Of a DNA stretch of 64,000 bases, positions 35,396 through 48,024 are shown in pieces. The stretch's first letter is position 1. Each line of letters begins with the position of its first letter. The stretch comes from Seison nebaliae (Eukaryota > Rotifera > Pararotatoria > Seisonacea > Seisonidae): positions 1-64,000 of the forward strand of contig JALJEE010000715.1 of assembly GCA_023231475.1 (NCBI GenBank). The letters run 5' to 3'. Below the pieces are notes generated by a model. The model searched no databases. It saw only the letters and a list, made by a program, of their open reading frames with translations, and was not told where the DNA came from. Made by a program: the position numbers and the translations under genes.

Positions 35396-35899
35396 TCATT
35401 TCAGTAAATATGGAGGTGGTGTTCGTTGATGATTGAGAATGTAGGACATTTCAAACGGTTCTCTTACATTCGGTTTTCCAGCACGATGTTTGTCATCAGT
35501 CAAGATGAATTTTCTACTGGAATTCTCGTTGGATGTGATCGGTTGAAGTTTTAAAGAACTTAACAGATCTCCATTGAATATTTTGGGTAGTTGTTTATTA
35601 GTAAATTTGTTAACATAAACTTCATTGAAAGGATCATAATAAACGGGATTCTTTTTATCACTAAAATTTATGGAGTTGTAGGGATGACATGATTGGAAGT
35701 CAGGTAGATTGATTTGTTTTCGATCGATGTTATTTTCTCGATTTTTGATTTTTGGTAGTGATTGTTTGTGAAGTGGAAGTTCGTAGAGTTTCTGATATTT
35801 CCAATCAATATAATGAGGACAAGTGAAGTGATGTGCATGTAAGGCATAAGGATTATTAGCAGAGAATCGACATCTTCCTTTACATTTCAAATTTGGCAT
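35396..35899 (-). CDS. Uncharacterised 167-residue protein
   Basis: A single-exon frame starting at ATG 35899. The N-terminus has a Cys/His cluster (KCKGRCRF, then HAHHFTCPHY) that could bind metal but fits no zinc-finger spacing I know. The rest is Asn/Pro/Tyr-rich with basic stretches, ending in FEMSYILNHQRTPPPYLL. There is no signal peptide and no membrane segment. Tyr/Pro-rich composition and small size recall ciliary microtubule-associated proteins, but I make no assignment. It is convergent with NDUFB2 and on the same strand as the Ras-like gene, whose stop lies 321 bases upstream of its start. Confidence 0.65.
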   Translation of the reverse strand: MPNLKCKGRCRFSANNPYALHAHHFTCPHYIDWKYQKLYELPLHKQSLPKIKNRENNIDRKQINLPDFQSCHPYNSINFSDKKNPVYYDPFNEVYVNKFTNKQLPKIFNGDLLSSLKLQPITSNENSSRKFILTDDKHRAGKPNVREPFEMSYILNHQRTPPPYLLK

Positions 35900-36220
35900 A
35901 ATTTCTTATTATTTCTTATCAGACAAATAAATTAATGATAAGGAGAGTATAATATTTAAAATAATATTCATTTATGTAATTGTTATGGTAACAGAGAAGT
36001 TTTTCTTGACAAACTTTAGTGAAAGAAATTTGTAGATGAGAGAAAGTCGAGTCAGAATGAGAAGAGAATTCTTTGAGAATTCGTGTCTCTATGTCGGGAG
36101 CATTATATCAACAATTTATTAGAAAAGTAATAATAAGTTAGCATTTTTAAATGTTTTCTTTTCTTGAGAAAAAAAGAGAAGAAAAAGAGAGTAGAGAAAG
36201 AAAAATAAAGAAATATCATT
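35900..36220. other. Short spacer, nothing seen
   Basis: AT-rich region between the Ras-like gene's stop and the 5' end of the 167-residue gene. It presumably holds the 3' UTR of one and the promoter of the other. Confidence 0.5.
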
Positions 36221-38253
36221 TCAATTATGTTTCTTTGAGGAAGTCGATGTGGCTGATGTTGAACTTCGCTCACCACCATGCAAATGACTTCTACTGTTCG
36301 ATGTGTCGATGGTTGACGAACTATAAACATTTGTGAACGTACTATTGTTAGTGATGGGAACGGTATCGATGATACGATAACGAGAATTAGAACGAAATGG
36401 AACAATTCCAGTCGCTTGTCTAGTGGTGGCAGGGAGGAGATTAGATGATATTCGAGCGATATTATTATTACTTAACGTCTGTTTTTCGTGTTGTGAACAA
36501 CTTAAATTTTGTCCACTATTATATCTCATTTGATTTTGGATTTTCATTGATGACGATGATGATGCTTTGACGGAAGATGTCGAATAACGATGTCTCATAA
36601 AAACATTTTGATTGGGAACTTTCTCGTTATGTTTCAGAACTTTTATCTGATGTCGACGACATGTCGAATCGTCCTTATTTTTCATTGTAATTGATACACC
36701 GGTGGAGGATTGTCGTCGATTAGTGAAAGGAATCGTCGTTTGTGGCAATTGATCTCGAAGAGATTTATTATTCTCTTCAGTTTTATTTCGATGATTTTTA
36801 TAATTATTTTCATCCTTCGATTGAAGTTCATTCTTTTCCGATTCAAAACTCGCTTTCACCGCAGCTAAATGTGGACCAATTGATCGTTTAACGTGTCGTT
36901 GCTCTTGTTTCTTTATCGGTTCCGTTTTATTCTTTTCGTGAGGAAGGAAAGTTTTTGATTTTCCAGTGTCGATCGGATTATATGTGACAGGAATGTTACA
37001 ATCAGCCAAATTTCTACGCGGCGTTATTAACGGAGATTCGCGTGAATCAGAAATCGATTTTAAAATTTTGAAACTTTTAGTTAATAAATTCCATGAACCA
37101 CCATCAGTTTTCGAAGCGGATGATTCGGACATTCGAGAAATTCTCAATCTTCTTTTAATTTTGGGAGAATTCAACAATTGTCTCCGTTTATTATTTTTCG
37201 TTGTCAATCGTTCGTCGTCAGTAACTGATGTTAATTTGGGTTGAACAATTTTTTGTCGATTTGGAGTGATGTTAGCTAGAATTGAGAAGTTATCCGATCT
37301 GAATGATGTGGTTGGTGTAACTTTGGCAATCGAACTTTTATTCGTCGAACATGTTTTCTGTTTATTGTTGTTATTCATGAAATTTATCGATCGTTTCACA
37401 TTAGAACGTTTTTGTTGTTGATGATTTGAATCTTTCGTTTTTGATGGTAATGTTATGGTACTTTTATATAAATCGGAATTTTCATTTTCACGAATATTTG
37501 TCGACGATTGTCCGATGATTTTCAACGAGATCTTCTTCTCGTCTTTGTTCAATGTCAATTTGGATTGACTTCGATTATCTTTTGAGAAAGTTTGTGAGGA
37601 TTTATTGAAAGGAAAAGCAATCGCTGATTTGGAAGTCAAACGAATGAAACGATCTTTCATCGATATTCGTTGAGAACTGTCCGATGTCTTCTTCTTCAAT
37701 TGTTCATCATTCGGTGATGATAATGATGATTGAGATGTGCTGGTATTGCAACAATCCTTCAACGATTTCCCACTTTTCCAATTCTTATTATTATAATTCT
37801 CCATTTGTAAATAAGAATTCGAATAATCTGATATATCACCACCAGTATTGATACTGTTCTTTTTCGAGATAGTTATCGAACCGGTTGATGGTGGCATGAC
37901 CGTTCCTGGAATTTCTGGGGCAGATTTCCCTAATTGTCTCAATCTCATTGTTTGTTGTTTCGCATTCGTCCACATAACGGGCGATAAAAGACTTGGTAAG
38001 AATTTGTCGTTTGTCTCATCTTTAAAATGGATATTGTCTGTCAAAAAATGTTTTCTGTCATGTATTCTATATCGATTATATCGATTATTCGCTACAATTG
38101 ATTGTGCTCTCATTCCTGTGTCGCTATTGGGATGTGTTGGTCGATCATTAATTGTTAATTTAGATCGTGGCATCGATTTATCCACGTCTGATAATGTATT
38201 CATCAAATTCTTATCGATCTGTTTCATAACTGAACTCATTCGATTATTATTAA

Positions 38254-38290
<37 letters not shown>

Positions 38291-41274
38291 ATATCTTTGT
38301 GTTAATTCGATGAATTTCGCATCTAAAGTCTTTTGATCATAAGCATTCGATTTGATGATATTATGACAAGTTTTTCGAGAGAAATTGGTTGTGTTCAATA
38401 AAGTTGATGCGCCACCAGCCGCATTAGCTAATGATGATGATGATAATAAATCATTTTGAACGACACGACTTCGTCGAGTAAATCCACGATTCTCCGATTG
38501 ATATCGATTAATCGGACGACGATTATTTGCCTCTTCCGACGATTTGACTTCGATTGGCGATTGTGATTGAAAATCGATAAATTTTATTTGAGTCGAATTA
38601 TCTGATGATGAAGCTGTTGTCGTTCCAGTGGTTTGGAGATATCGATCACGACAACCGTCACTAACGTATCTGAATCCGCTATCAGAATTGACATCTTTAT
38701 TCGAACATAACGACTGATGTTTCTTTATGGTCGTTAGAGCTTGTGGTGATGAAGCTGAAGATGATAATTTTGTTATTTTCATTTTCGAATTTGGATGAAG
38801 TTCATTTTTCAATTGATTTTCCCAATATTTATGACGAGATTTTTTCAATTTTTTCCTCTGATAATTCTTCCATTTCATATCTAACGATTCGTCACTTTCA
38901 TCTGAGAAGATATTCAAATTCTTTATCGTCTGATTTTCCGAAGTTTCTGTAATTGAGGGCCATTTTTCATTTGTACCTGGATTTTGTTGAGTCAATTCAT
39001 GAACAATCGTCTTCAAATCAGTGGCAAACGCAGAATTTCCATCCAAATAATACGTCGCTTCGATATCATTATTCTTCTTTCTTCGTTTCCTCACAATTTT
39101 CTGTTGTTTTCTGATTTCTTCCACTTGTTTCTTCCCATACAAACCGTCATCACCCAATTCACAATCAATATCACCTTCATCTCCACTCGAATAATCTAAC
39201 AAAGATATTTCACCATTCTCATCTTTCACTCCCAATTTTCCTGAAGCGATATCAAACGAATAATGTTCTGGAAGGAATCCGAACATTTTACAAATCTTTT
39301 CGTCATTATTCGTCACTGGTCTCGACGCGTGTTTTTGTGGTCCAAACAATTTCGCTTTATGATGTCGATGATGATGTAATTGATTAAGTGTATTACTCGA
39401 TGAGTTCGCCGAATTTCCAGATATCAAACTGGGTTTCTGTACATTTCCCATTTTGTTAGTTCGTGAGAAGATCGAAGCAAATTCTTTACTATTCGTTGAC
39501 GAAGTAGCAGAATCGAAATAATTTTTTGAATTCCTCATTTGTTCCTCACAATTCTTCAAGTCACTAAACGGATATTTTGTTCGAATTAATTTCGAACATC
39601 GCAAATCTGTTACAATCTGATCGAACAAATTCTTTATATCTTTCTCACCTAATAATTTTTCATCTTTCTCAGTGTTTGATGGTGAGGGATCAGGTTTCAT
39701 GTTTGCTTTATATTCCATATACCTGATACCACCAAATGATGTATTAAAATCGGCAACACAAAAATCCGTATCACTTGAAGTTGATGATTCGTCGTTATTA
39801 ATACTGTCGATGGTATTGATACTGTGCTTGGAAATATTTTTCATTTTTTTCAAACTATTCTCTAATTTTGATGAAGATGATTCTCTCGGTTTCGTTCCCT
39901 CCGATATCAACTTCATATAATTCATTCGATGACGATAATAATTATCTTGATGTTGTTTATTGTTGAGAATGATGGTACGATTGATTTTCGGATGTAAAGG
40001 AGAAGATAACGTTTTCAAATAATTATGATTCATACCATAAAGGAAGGAAGATATCTGGTTTGAATATTTATTCAATAATTCAACACCTTCATTGGAATCG
40101 ACAGTTCTACAAATGAAGCATAATTTTTTAATTTCAAAAAAAAATTAGAAATTTTTAACCTTACACGATACAGATTCGTACCGACTAATGTAATCAGATT
40201 AAGAGCGATATCTTTAATTTTATTGTCATTTTTACTCACTCTCGTTTTATCACTTCGTTCGTCACTAATAATATTCTGAGAAGAAGAATTTGGTGTGGTC
40301 GTTTTAGAGGAAATGGAGGAAGTGAATAATTTCTTATTTTTACTACAATTCTTATTCTTCTTTAAACTATTCTTCGGAAAATCAGATAATGATGTACTTG
40401 ATGGTAACGAATGGGTATTTTGCGATTTCATCGAAAGATAACTGTTCTTACGTTTGTTGACGGGACTTTCGGATTCGAACACTTCATTGTCCTCCACCGA
40501 ATCCGAAATGTCGTCGTCAGCAGAACTCGATATGTCTTTCGACATACCATTCGCATTATTTTTCCGATTTCCATCGGTAAAATGTTTTTTTAGAACTTTA
40601 TGTATCTTCTCCTCGAATATCTTTACAACGGATGCGAGAATTTTGGAGGCTACAGTGAAACTGCTGTGATCGCAGACACTGAACACGATGGCTAAGGCGT
40701 CACTACGACTGAGAATATCTTTCAATGATTGTCTAGTTGAGCAGAGCTGAAATCGGAATAAGAATGAATGATTGTGAGAAAAATATTTTAAAAAAATTTA
40801 TTGAGAATAATAACTCTATCGAAATCTGTATCTTCTATTTTGAGGATACATGGTTGATTGTTAACGAATGTGGTACCGAGGCATCTTGACGGTGGTATGG
40901 TTCGTATCAATGCATCATCTATAAAACGAAATATTTTTTTTTTAAAAAAAAATAATTTTAAGAATTAAAATATGTGAAATTAAACCGTTGTGAGGAATGT
41001 ATTCATCGAAATAGCGATTTGTTAAATATCGCATAATCACGGCTAAAAAGGAAGGATAAAGAATGAGAATTTGATGGTTTGAAAGAAGAGGAAGAAGAGA
41101 TTATAATGAACCCGATTTACCCGATGAAGTTGCACCAACGAACGTAACCGAATATGATTCTTTAGTTACATAGGGAAAAGTCTCGTTAATTTCGAGTGTG
41201 GTCGGTTTGAATTTTTCGAAATCATTTGCTCGAACCGATTTATTTGTGGGTTTTCGACTGATGGATGTTGTCAT
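36221..41274 (-). CDS. Ras-like pseudo-GTPase with a very long C-terminal tail
   Basis: Five exons on the minus strand: 41274-41112, 41042-40986, 40918-40815, 40746-40160 and 40106-36221, with 53-69 nt introns, giving about 1598 residues. The N-terminal domain is Ras-like, nearest in feel to RERG/RASL or RGK proteins. The P-loop GATSSGKS is at residues 47-54, followed by AVIMRYLTNRYFDEYIP. A strand-helix region (DALAIVFSVCDHSSF) and a G4/G5-equivalent LITLVGTNLYRVRTVDSNEG follow. The G3 DxxG is not recognisable (IEDTDFDR) and G4 NKxD reads GTNL, so GTP binding and hydrolysis are doubtful. About 115 Ser/Asn-rich residues are inserted between the helix after DHSSF and the G4 strand. The remaining roughly 1290 residues are disordered, Ser/Asn/Lys-rich, with a run of Asn. 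One conserved-looking patch is KMFGFLPEHYSFDIASGKLG. The start was set at the first in-frame ATG. The frame is also open to an acceptor-like TTTAG at 41421, so an upstream exon may exist. Confidence 0.8.
38249..38287. repeat. (ATT)n/(AAT)n run coding for polyasparagine
   Basis: A trinucleotide run inside the last exon of the Ras-like gene. Read on the minus strand it encodes about twelve consecutive Asn residues. Confidence 0.9.
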
Positions 41275-41421
41275 AACTGGAGAGGCATCCGAATGTTGAA
41301 TACTTTCACCATACGGTTTTGAGAAGCGAATAAATGAATGTTCCGTTTGCTTCTTTTTAATATGTCTATTGGGGAATGAATGATGAGACGCGTAATGATT
41401 AATGATTCGACAATTTATTCG

Positions 41422-42186
41422 CTAAATATCAGATGATATACATTAAGAAGTATCATCATTAAATGGGAAGACGAGCGACGATTTGACGTTACATACATGG
41501 AATTTTTAGATCGATTCATCTATGTGCTGGTATCGATCGGAGATATGCAGATATTTATATAACATCTATAGGAAATATTTGTTGTTGTTGTTGTTGTTGT
41601 TGCTGGTGGGAGGGCAGATGGGGAGAAGAACGACGCCTACTAATGGCATTGGAAGAGAAGAGGATTCTCTAAACGCCGTTGAAATGAATTTGAAGGAAAA
41701 GTATCTTTATCTATTATTTCTTTTATCGCACAGTTAGATAGATAGATAGATATACATAGATAGAAAGAAAGAAAGGAAGAAAGATACATATTCATTTATT
41801 TCCATTTATTAACGAACATTACCATTTAAGGTCGTCACATCGATATGTGTGCTGGAAGTTGAGTTATGGAGGAGAAATCTAGATAATTCAAATCGGTAAT
41901 CATTCATCGACGATTTTTTTTATCTTTTCGACATATTCAAATTGGAAATTACAGTTTCTTTTTTAATATCGTCAGTCCGAGTGTTGTACCGCTGCTCTTA
42001 AAGAACGAATGGTTCTGGAGGCACACAATGATCAGTGTTCTTCCATACCTTTTGTGCTGAAGGATTATTTAAAATCAATTAAACTAATACTTCAATTCTT
42101 TAAAGAATACATCATAAATAGACCGTTCATCGATTATGTGTCTCTATGACTGCTGCTGCTACTGTTGTTGTTGTTGTTGTTGTTGT

Positions 42187-42217
<31 letters not shown>

Positions 42218-45209
42218 GGTGTGTGAGAGTATGAGATTTTATTCATAGCACCATGTGCACATATACATATAGATAAAAGAAGATATATATATATATATAT
42301 ATAAATATATGTGAGAACGAATGAATATTAAGGAGAACTATGTTATTATAATAAAAACATCTACTTCTTTTCCGAATGAAAGTGAAGGAATAAGTAAACG
42401 ATGCGTTAGGGCAAACGAATTGCAATAAAAGATTTCGTTACCTCTGTATCGAATTGTTATTGAACGGCGATAATGATTGTTGATCGTGTGCTAAAACATC
42501 GATGGAATTCAATGCCATTGGAAAGAAAGGAGGAAACTCATTCAACATCTAACCAAAATGAGCCTATTACTATTATGATGATATCGTTCCCTAATGATGG
42601 TTTGCAGTTTGGGGTGGAGATATCGATAATTCCTAATAGAAAACTAATCATTGGGAGTTTGGTGGGGCGAAATCAATTCTGTTCATGTACAATCGCATCA
42701 CACACAGAAATGAGATTGTATTACAATTCTATTATTAATCTTCTGCCTGAACATCTGAACTAGATCGATTAATCCCCAAATTTTCTTTCTTTCTTTCTTC
42801 CTCTCACTCACCAATACGTAGGAGGAAGAATATGGAATATATTTAAAATGGAAGACATGCATTCAATCCTTTACATATATTTCCTGTTTACTTATCTAAT
42901 AATTAATAGTGATAATAGGAGGAGAACAAGAGAACAGAAGTCTGATCAGATAATCATAAATAAAATCATTTAACATTGAAACATTAAGAAGAAATTAAAA
43001 ATGTTGTAAGTTATCTAATTAAAATCCGTCAGGCTTCCAACCTCCCCTCCCCCTCATCTCTCCCCAAATAAGTGAAAGTTAAATGAATAATGGATCGTTA
43101 TTGTATATGATGCATTCTTATGGTGTAATGTCTTGCTCACTCTCCAATACTATCAAAGATGGTATTGTTCTTTCAATGGAACAACCTTGAGAATCGACTC
43201 AACAATTATCGATGTGTTAACAATGAATTAAAGATGGCGTATCTTCCTTCTCCGTCTCTTGTATACAAACGCCATCACGAACCGATATAAACAGTTCTGC
43301 ACATTCACTTCCAATTCACATTCTATCAACGCACACAAGAACGTTATGTATGTACACGTACGGCAACTACATCCCACCAATTCCTTATATATAAACAACT
43401 CAACTCTCTAAGGAGAATAGATGGGAGAGAAGATCGGCATTGTACTTGAGACGACGAAAGGCCGAATCGTTATTGAATAACAGGAAGATATTGAAGCCAA
43501 CACAAATTGAACTGAAAATTACTTTAAGAATGGTAATCATTAACATAATCACGATTAATTTTAAAAGTTTACATTTCTTCTCATTCTCTCAATTTCACAT
43601 CGTTCAACAATCGAACAAACTATTTCACTTCAACATTTCATTTTATTCCTCAAACAACGTTCAATTTTCTTGGAAATTGGAAATAGGCACAAAATTGTGA
43701 AAGTTTAAACTTTGGAATTGGAATTTCCAATTTCATATTACTTCTAGAAATAATTTTCTTAATCACATATTTGAAGAAGTTGATATTTGAGGTAGCAATT
43801 TGTGATTGACTTGAAATAATTATAATTCGAGAAAAGAAAACATAAAAACTGAATATTTAATGATAATAATAAATGAAATAATATTTCGAACAATAACAAA
43901 TTGTTATTTAACTAATAAATTCCTCTAACAAATAAATTCTATCATTTTCATTTGATCCATCAACTCCTCATCTTTGATTATATTATTATGACATTTTAAG
44001 GATGGATAGTTTAATGGATAAAACGGAATTGGATGAATGAATGAAACAAGAAAATATTTACTTGATTCTGATATAACTACTAAACGGTTTACACGTTTAC
44101 TACTTACTGTCTAGTAGGAAGGAGAAATGGTTGTCGGATTATTCAACATTTATTCGTCGAATATTTGGACGTTCTCCATCCAATGTCAGAAAGATACTGG
44201 AAACGTATGAGACGAAGTGATAAAGGAATAAATGAGAGAAACAGTCTTCCTTCCACCACTTCATTCATCCAATGCTTAATATCGGTTAATTTCTATGTCT
44301 TTCGTCATGTTATCGTCTGCCCAATGATTGAGATAAGTAGCAACGGACGAAAATGAAATGAAGATTGTGGAGAGATGAGTGAGAAGGGAGAGAAGAACAC
44401 CTCCGTTCAATCATCTTCCAAAAAGAAAGAATCGATTAATATTACTTATTCATATTTTATTGTTATTCAACTCATTATGTTTATCTTTCTACTATTCCAT
44501 GCTCTATTTGCTATCGTATAGTAGATTCGGTGCTTTGAAGACGCATCGATCTACAGATCCATTCATCCTTCCTTCCTCTCGTCTTCCTCTCTCAAATTAA
44601 TATTATGATCTAATTTGTTTTACATTTTCTAAATTGTACTGTATTTATCTTATTTAGTAAGAAAGAATTTCAACAATCAAACGATCGAAAATAAATAATT
44701 ATTTATTGGTGTGTAAAGATTTGATTCATAATTGTTTACAATAACTTTCTTCATCGACTTACATAAATTCATTTACGTAATGTTTCTTTTTACGTGAAAG
44801 GAGAAAAATGGTAAGGAATTGCGAAGAAGAATAATGTTAATAAACTCGGATTTGAAGGAAAATTATCTGATTCTGTAGATGAATGATAATGAAGATGAGA
44901 TGGATTTCGGGAGAGAAATGAAAAGAATAAAAAAAGGAAACTTCATAATAAATCTGAGATAAATAATGATCATTGAAACAAATATGAATGTTGATTATGT
45001 TATTCGATGAAGATAATAATAAGAATCATCATCATCCTCAACATCATCATTATCATAATCATCATCATCATCATCATGATAATGGTAGCAAATAGCATTA
45101 GCAACAGCAATTCATAGCCTTGAGTGAATAGAATAAAAATGAATTTATTTTTGACTAGAACCATTTCGATCCATCGAACACATTTCTCCAATTAACATAT
45201 TTGTTAAGT
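41422..45209. other. 3.8-kb intergenic region with microsatellites
   Basis: No supported gene. It holds a (TTG)n run at about 41579-41604, a GATA run at about 41737-41760, a mixed CTG/TTG/ATG/GTG run at about 42151-42221, an (AT)n run at about 42283-42310 and an (ATC)n run at about 45023-45080. The frame at 42473-42763 starts with ATG but has no domain or splice context. Upstream exons of the Ras-like gene may be hidden here. Confidence 0.45.
42151..42221. repeat. Compound trinucleotide microsatellite
   Basis: Successive blocks of CTG, TTG, ATG and GTG triplets lie in a row. This looks like stepwise mutation of one ancestral triplet run. Confidence 0.9.
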
Positions 45210-48024
45210 TTAGATTAACACGATCCGACTCTCCTCACCACAATCATGACAAGATAAATTTAAGTGGCACGTCGTGTGCATCCACTCATTCTTCAATTTC
45301 ATTCGACTTCCATTCCCATTCCGTTCCTTCATCACGAAAATTTTATTCCTCGTCACTAGACCGATAACATATTTCGCAAAAAATGAAGTGTCGCCATCGT
45401 CCGTTTTTTTCAACCATCTGATCTTACTCGATATTATCGATTGTTTCACCGTTTCATTCTGAGTCACATCTAAATCCGAATAGATTAATTTAAAAAATAA
45501 TTCAAGTTCATCATAAATAAATTTAAATGGAAAACCATGAATGATTTTCAATTTTTCAGTATCGATGTCAACTTCGATCATATCCGGTTTGTTATCAGAA
45601 GAGAATAATAAATGTGGATGTCGGACACCTTCAGTCTCTAAGAATGCCAAGGAATTCACTTGGAGATTCGTATCGATATGGAAGAGCGGCTCAAATATGT
45701 TAAGAGAAACATTCGTCCAATTCTCATCGATGGAATTGATGAGATATTTCGTTTCATTTTTCATGTTATAATTCAACGAGTCCGACGGTTTCGTTTGTTT
45801 CTCTTCATAATATATCTGTTTTTGTAGGAGTGTTAATTTATCATGCCACCGATTCATCTCAGCTTTGGTGAGAACGTGTAAAGGATTTATACTCTCCACT
45901 CGAATCACATTCTTCTCATTATTAATCGTAATGAGGAGATCTTGATAATCGTCGATGAATACAGATCCATAATTAATCCGTCTTTTCTTCTTGGAGAAGA
46001 GTTTCGGTTCGGGAACACTTCCGGTCCATCTAATCGACATCGCCTCGTCAATCACATCTAAATAAATCGGTTGAGTTGTTAGACAATCGGCAACATATCG
46101 AATCACCGAATTCTTCCCATCCTCCACACAACTCACCAAAACAAAACCTGGAAATACAAAATTTTTCAATCGAACATTTTTATGAAAAATCAAACATGCA
46201 TCATATCGATTCTTCCATCCGTTCTCGGATGATGGTGTGATAATATGGAAATCATTCATTTGACAAATTTTATTTGATGAATATAAATCTTTCGATAAAC
46301 ATTCCTTATTCTCGGTCGGACAATAAATTATTGACTTATTTCCACTTTTTCCATTCGTCACCAGCAACCACAAAGGGAATGATGGGAAATTAGGAATCAT
46401 TTCAATTTTCTCGATATAATCATCTTTTCCCAATTCGTCGATGACAGATACTAATGAATCATGATTATCGCCATCTTCATACGTGAAATAATCGTCGTCG
46501 AAATTCGAGTCCAACATAAATGACAATTTCAATCGGATCAATTTATTTTTTTCATCATCACCAAATTGAAGGAATAAATCATCAGATAATTCATTGTATG
46601 GGAAAATATTTTTAATGTGTTGTTGAAAAATGATTTTCTAAAAATTTAAAAGAACTTAATTTAAAAAAAAATTTCAATTCGTTAACTTTTATTCGTTTTA
46701 TCGGTTTCTCTGAATGACGACGATGAGAATTGATAAATTGAATTCGTTCGATGATTATGAGAATTAATACACTTGAATTCTTCTCGAATGCGACAATGAC
46801 AGTTTTCCAATCATCATTCTGAACAGGAACATGACATAATATCGTCTTCTCCCAATTACATCGATGATTTGAATCGAAACATAATTTGGATGAAGAACTT
46901 TTCGTTATCGATCGATCGGTTTGTTTCTCGTTCGATAATTCGATGATAGAATCTTGTGCTGATATCGTTTGTACATTCATCACATTCATTTTTGGTTGAC
47001 AGGTTTTTAGGGAATATAATTCTATTCCGTTCTCACTGAAGACTGATAGATAATGTTCTTCATCAATTTTTTCATGTAGTTCTCGATTTTCAAAAGTTGG
47101 ATCCACAAATCTCTTCGTTGCTTCCAACCAATATGAGAATTGATGTTCAACATTCTTATTCTTCCCATTCGTCAGAGATAAGTGAATTGTACAAGTGAAA
47201 ATGCCTAATAATTGAGGCAAATATTTCTTCTTCAACTTTAATTCATTCAATCGTAATGTTGAAGGATGAAGGAATTCGTGGAAATAATTCGATTCCATCT
47301 TATCATCATATCTCGACCAACTGATATTGATAATATGATTTTTCACCAACTGATAATTCGTATCATTTCCTAAACAGAACAATGAAATATTTTCAGATGA
47401 TTCAAACGAATCTAAAAGAAAAATCTCATTTTTAATTTTATTCATATTTCCAATATCAGACAATAATTCCATCAATTCATGATCGTCTATCGAATTTTCC
47501 GATTCTTTATTTTTTGTTTGCGGTTTATTCGAAATCAAATTGAAACATAATTGTTGGAGAAGATATTCGTCGTACTCTTTTTCGGATGAGGAAGAAATGA
47601 AATCAAACTTCGATTCCATAATTCTGACAATTGGCAAATTGATTTGTTCATATGTTCTTCCGTCACCATTCAACCGATATTGGGCTTCCTGACAATCGGT
47701 CAATATTAAATCGTTTGGATTTCTATAGAGATTTCCATCACTTCCACACATAATCGTTCCGTTAGCTGATATGTTGTTAGATTTGGTCAGATCGCATATA
47801 CATTGAGATTCATAGAGACTAATTGCAGGAATACTGTCATCATTATCAGATTTGATGGTGTAAAACGGTTGACATCGATGGAGTGGATGTGGACAATCGT
47901 TGTCGTTGGCACAATCTAATCGTTGTTTCTGTTTTTGTAATAGATCATTCCTTCGAATAGTTTCACTAAATATTTTTGAAATAAACAGGATTTTGATGAG
48001 GAGAATATGATTTCGTAAAATCAT
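45210..48024 (-). CDS. FSTL5: Follistatin-like protein 4/5 homologue (secreted; Kazal, Ig, propeller-like)
   Basis: Two exons, 48024-46687 and 46637-45210, join in phase 0 across a 49-nt intron (GTTAAC...TTTAG), giving 921 residues. Human FSTL4/5 have about 845. Residues 1-20 are a signal peptide. Residues 38-130 are a Kazal/follistatin domain with seven Cys (38, 44, 51, 75, 77, 93, 111) and the signature MCGSDGNLYRNPNDL. Residues 150-195 are a weak EF-hand-like region (IDDHELMELL). Residues 210-300 are an Ig domain with Cys217, Trp236 and Cys278. The C-terminal half matches the FSTL4/5 propeller-like region in order, with VLVSCVED, INSLAFLETEG-type and LLFSSDNKPDMIEVDI stretches. Only one Ig domain is clear, where vertebrates have two. 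Known role of the family: extracellular and poorly understood, expressed in neurons. A Kazal-plus-Ig protein of another type is the alternative. Confidence 0.75.

Noticed and set aside
36103-36405. 100-codon frame at the 3' end of the Ras-like gene
   Set aside because: It is a shadow frame of the last exon plus its 3' flank, with low-complexity Phe/Ser.
42473-42763. 96-codon ATG frame
   Set aside because: No recognisable domain, no neighbouring exon and a codon pattern not clearly coding. It is left as part of the spacer.
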